From: Bremia lactucae
Taxonomy: Eukaryota > Oomycota > Peronosporomycetes > Peronosporales > Peronosporaceae
Direction: 5' to 3'
Length of the DNA: 64,000 bases
NCBI RefSeq assembly: GCF_004359215.1
Contig: NC_090615.1
Span: 4,503,040 to 4,567,039, forward strand
The notes under the pieces: generated by a model
Told to the model about the DNA's origin: nothing
Seen by the model: only the letters and a program-made list of their open reading frames with translations
The model's database searches: none
In this document: positions 61,341 to 64,000 of the stretch, in pieces
Numbering within the stretch: position 1 is the stretch's first letter
How the letters are laid out: each line of letters begins with the position of its first letter
Translations under genes and position numbers: made by a program

Positions 61341-62640
61341 CGGCTGCGCGTTCCAACAGTGAAAATAATCCCACTGTTGCAACACTCATTTCAAGTGTTC
61401 TGTCATCAACCTTGTTTGATGACTTAAAAAAAAGCCTACGAAGAAGATAAGGGTCCGTTGCGTTTATTGGATTATCAGATAAATGCATCCGATAATACTT
61501 TTTTAATATTTACCGGCTTTATATCGATCGTCATCCGATCGATACACAACACGCAACGGCATATTGTATTTCACAGCCCTTGCAGGCGACACTCCATCCC
61601 AAATCCCAATGATTTGCGCTTGCGCATCATGTATGAGCGTCACGATGCACCAATAACTGGGCATCGTGGACGTGAGAAAACTTAACTCACAGTAAGTCGC
61701 GACTTTTATTGGCCCCGCCAGTATCAGTTTATGCGCAAGTACGTTCGTGCTTGCGAAGTATGTCAACGGGTGAAGCCCAGCCCTTCATCCCGTGCACCTC
61801 TCCAACCTCTACAACTTCCAGCAGAGTGTTGGCAGTCCGTATCTGTGGACTTCGTCTTCGGATTTCCCGAAAACGACCACAAAAATAATGGAATCCTTGT
61901 TTTTGTAGACAGATTCAGCAAGATGGTGCACCTTGCTGCGGTACCAGAGTCGATTACGGCTCCGGGTTGTGCCCGTGTCTTTATCGACACGGTATTCAAA
62001 TTCCACGGTTTACTCCGTGAACTGGTCTCGGATAGAGATCCACCGTTATCGGCGGAGTTTGGCAATCCGTATTCTGATCTCTCGGAACACGGCTGACTAT
62101 GTCAACATCCGATCACCCAGAAACGGATAATCAAACAGCGTCCTCGAAGAGATACTTCGAGGTTACGTCCAATCGTATCCGAATTGGAGCGAGTTTTTAC
62201 CGATGGTCGAATTCGCCATCAATAATTCGGTGCATGCGTCTACAACGCATACACCGTTCTTTGTGAATGGCTTACGCCATCCTCGCATACCGACCCAATT
62301 AGAGGGATCCTCTAGTCTAAGGGGGGGGGACTCGCAGGAGCAAAACCAATTCTGGCTCATGCTCAACACGCGTCGAAAATAACAACGACGCGAGTGATGT
62401 CAATGTCGAAGAAAACGACATCGAAAATGAGATTGATCTCATGGCAGTACGCACTAAGCGTACTGAAAAAGACAAAACAAATGAGTTAGCGGAAGAGTTT
62501 CTGCTAACTCGAGAATCAATTATCCGTTTCGTTCAGGATTCTATTGCTAACGCAGTGGACCGACAGAAATGGAATGCAGACAAACATGGAAGAGCAAATG
62601 TTAATTCATTCAAATTAATGATCTAGTGCTACTCTCTACG
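61341..62640 (+). pseudogene. Integrase of F1e
   Basis: The zinc domain is ERHDAPITGHRGREKT and VRACEVCQRVKPSPSSRAPL. The core frame 61731-62096 has SVDFVFGFPENDHKNNGILV (first Asp), VDRFSKMVHLAAVPESITAP, LRELVSDRDPPLSAEFGNPY (second Asp). Around 62100 a small deletion removes the catalytic-Glu codons: the family GQTERVNRVLE is reduced to NQTA-VLEE. Then EFAINNSVHASTTHTPFFVN and an acidic spacer to the C-terminal domain. Confidence 0.82.
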
Positions 62641-63490
62641 GTAAACTTACCTAAACGATTAGTCACTAATGTGGGTAGCATTAAACTACTACCCAAGTTC
62701 ATTGGGCCTTTCCGTGTACTGCATCGAAGAGGCAATGCGTACACAATAGAATTGCGACGTAGGATGCGAACGCATCCTACGTTTTACGTTGGTCGGCTCC
62801 GGCCGTACCATCAGTACGCGGCTTCTTCCGAGGACGGATTTGACCACTCTTTACAAGAATACCCAAAAGATTATTGTGATCGCGAACCAGATTTTCATGT
62901 TGAACCTGAAGTTTCTCAGGCCGGTTTCGAAGATCCTCGAAGCTACGATGAGCTGACGACAGCTCATCGCGGACAGCATGATACTTCCGCTCGTACTCCA
63001 ACAAGGAGTACGCACTCTTCGAACGGTCTTCCAACCGCTCGATATGGTGAGCCTGCACCGTCTGCTCCAACGAGCGACGCTTACCGCGCTCGTGGTCAAG
63101 TCCCTCCTCCAAATCATGGAGGAAGCGATCGAGTTTGTCGACCATCGACACTAGATCCGACACATGGGTCGGATTTAATTTTCACTCCTCCGCCACAACC
63201 ATTGGTGAATTTCCAAGGCTGTCAACGTTTCCTTGTGGAACGTATACTCCGTGATGTGAAGGGGTAGCGAACAAGTTATCTTGTTCGCTGGTGCGGTTTA
63301 CAACCTTCACATGACAGCAGGGAGCCTCGTTCCCAGCTGGTTGTTGACGTTGAGAGCCTCGTCCGTCAGTATGACGAGACCCATCCAATGGATCATAAGG
63401 TCTATCAGAAAACACGCGCCTCTGGCGCCTGTAAATCGATGGCAAAACGTCAATCTCATCGCGCATCTCGATAGAGATGCGAGCCCTTCC
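62626..63490 (+). pseudogene. Integrase C-terminal domain, linker and chromodomain of F1e
   Basis: Open 62626-63267 (213 codons): LSTVNLPKRLVTNVGSIKLL, PKFIGPFRVLHRRGNAYTIE, MRTHPTFYVGRLRPYHQYAA, a Ser/Thr/Pro-rich linker, and the first chromodomain strand CQRFLVERILRDVKG followed by a single TAG. Beyond it the same frame continues RTSYLVRWCGLQPSHDSREP and DVESLVRQYDETHP to about 63415. The chromodomain is therefore interrupted by one stop only. The opposite strand carries the antisense ORF. Confidence 0.8.
62777..63466 (-). pseudogene. F1 antisense ORF (F1e copy)
   Basis: The frame 63466-63182 gives MRDEIDVLPSIYRRQRRVFS and the Gly/Ser/His linker. One break follows near 63170. Then 63163-62777 is open for 128 codons: SMVDKLDRFLHDLEEGLDHE, SLEQTVQAHHIERLEDRSKS, the HENL-type heptads and the basic end RPRKKPRTDGTAGADQRKT, with the stop inside the 26-bp hairpin (62757-62782). 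It reads opposite the pol linker and chromodomain. N-terminal parts are lost at the junction at about 63497. Confidence 0.58.
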
Positions 63491-63497
63491 CCTGGAT

Positions 63498-64000
63498 CAC
63501 TGGTGACCCGGCGAGGACGCCGGAGGAGATCGCTGCCCGCGACGCTCTTCATGAGCATTACCTTACGCCGAAGGTAATGACGCGAAGCCAGTATCTGACG
63601 CGTTTACGTGATCAAGCTTGTGGGGCTTCGGTGACCTGCATGAGAAAGATTCTGATCGTTTTGTTTCCAAACGAAACAAGGAGTGAAAACGAAGTCTCAT
63701 TTGAGAACTGGGTTCACCGGGCCCGCAAACTCCGTAATATCTGGAATATCAGAGAGTCTGCGGATTAAGGTGAAGCTTCGCTTCGACTTCGCTAAGCTTT
63801 AGGCCAAAGGCCAGTTACGTTCAGCATTTATGCCACAAAACGAAGTAAGGCTAGCCGATATTTCAGTGCTACGGTTGACCGTACAACCAAGGATCGAAGC
63901 CGCACTGAGGCTTTAGATCCACCTAATCCCACGTTTAGTAGTGGGAAGCGACGTTTGACGCGAGTTGACCCTCAGCTTGGAGCTCAAAAATGTCAACGTT
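63498..64000 (+). pseudogene. F2 antisense ORF fragment (F2c)
   Basis: From the junction the plus strand matches the F2b antisense protein: ARTPEEIAARDALHEHYLTP, KVMTRSQYLTRLRDQACGAS, LIVLFPNETRSENEVSFENW, VHRARKLRNIWNIRESAD then a stop. Frame-shifted KLRFDFAKL-like and RVDPQLGAQKCQR-like remnants continue to the window edge. The F2 element itself would be on the minus strand, continuing to the right. Confidence 0.7.

Larger units (their letters stand above)
57561..63497 (+). mobile_element. Ty3/Gypsy element F1e, degenerate, RNase H deleted
   Basis: 5' LTR (57561-57998), gag, protease, linker, RT, then directly integrase (RNase H missing), C-terminal domain, linker and chromodomain to about 63490. 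The antisense ORF lies on minus (63466-62777). It ends at a junction with F2-type antisense sequence at about 63497; no 3' LTR. Confidence 0.86.

Noticed and set aside
1..64000. Intact autonomous retrotransposon
   Set aside because: I checked every copy for a continuous gag-pol. Each has frameshifts, stops or domain deletions. F3b alone has both LTRs and it lacks the integrase core.

Overview
The window is a nest of decayed transposable elements with one recognisable, apparently intact host gene. An oomycete (Phytophthora or downy-mildew type) is the likeliest source. This is inferred from chromodomain Ty3/Gypsy elements, a hAT relic with a DUF659-like region, an L1-like LINE relic and a host gene with one 68-bp intron. 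No marker gene proves it. Four runs of N (5493-5592, 7397-7404, 25766-25865, 55768-56604) are assembly gaps.

Most of the sequence is copies of three Ty3/Gypsy families, named here F1, F2 and F3. F1 LTRs run TGTAACGGGG...CCCCGTTACA, F2 LTRs TGTAATGGGG...GCTACA, and F3 LTRs TGTAACGGGC...GCCTACA. All carry the same short primer-binding site (TGGTAGCA) and the order LTR-gag-protease-RT-RNase H-integrase-chromodomain-LTR. Layout: F1 LTR end (1-168); hAT relic; F2 LTR pieces; F1b (+, 3154-5492); F1 LTR variant (5593-5834); F1a (-, 6636-13172); host gene (13268-14625); F3a (+, 14866-22662) interrupted by the LTR of F2a (+, 22663-25765); F3c (+, 25866-29422); an integrase scrap; F2b (+, 29882-37132); F3b (-, 37133-44087, both LTRs); hAT 3' end; F1c (+, 44455-49795); F1d (-, 49941-52385); LINE relic; F3d (+, 54021-57403); F1e (+, 57561-63497); F2c (63498 to the end).

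The host gene is a radical-SAM RNA methyltransferase of the RlmN family (429 aa after splicing) with all family cysteines and a predicted C-terminal membrane segment. It sits in a 1.7-kb island between an F1 LTR ending 95 bp before its ATG and an F3 LTR starting 240 bp after its stop.

Two signals stand out. First, every family carries an extra gene on the opposite strand at its 3' end. In F1 and F3 it begins about 107-118 bp inside the 3' LTR. In all three families it runs antisense into pol, passes opposite the chromodomain and ends opposite or just beyond the integrase motif HPxFYVGxL. In F2 and F3 these antisense proteins share a recognisable block (P-[IV]-V-[LM]-x-P-N-E-T ... RF[ND]FA[RK]L). 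In F1 and F3 they end in a coiled coil. Second, F1 coding DNA is packed with short perfect inverted repeats, about one every 30-80 bp, far above a rough chance expectation. No copy looks able to encode a full set of retrotransposition proteins: most ORFs carry frameshifts, stops or domain deletions.
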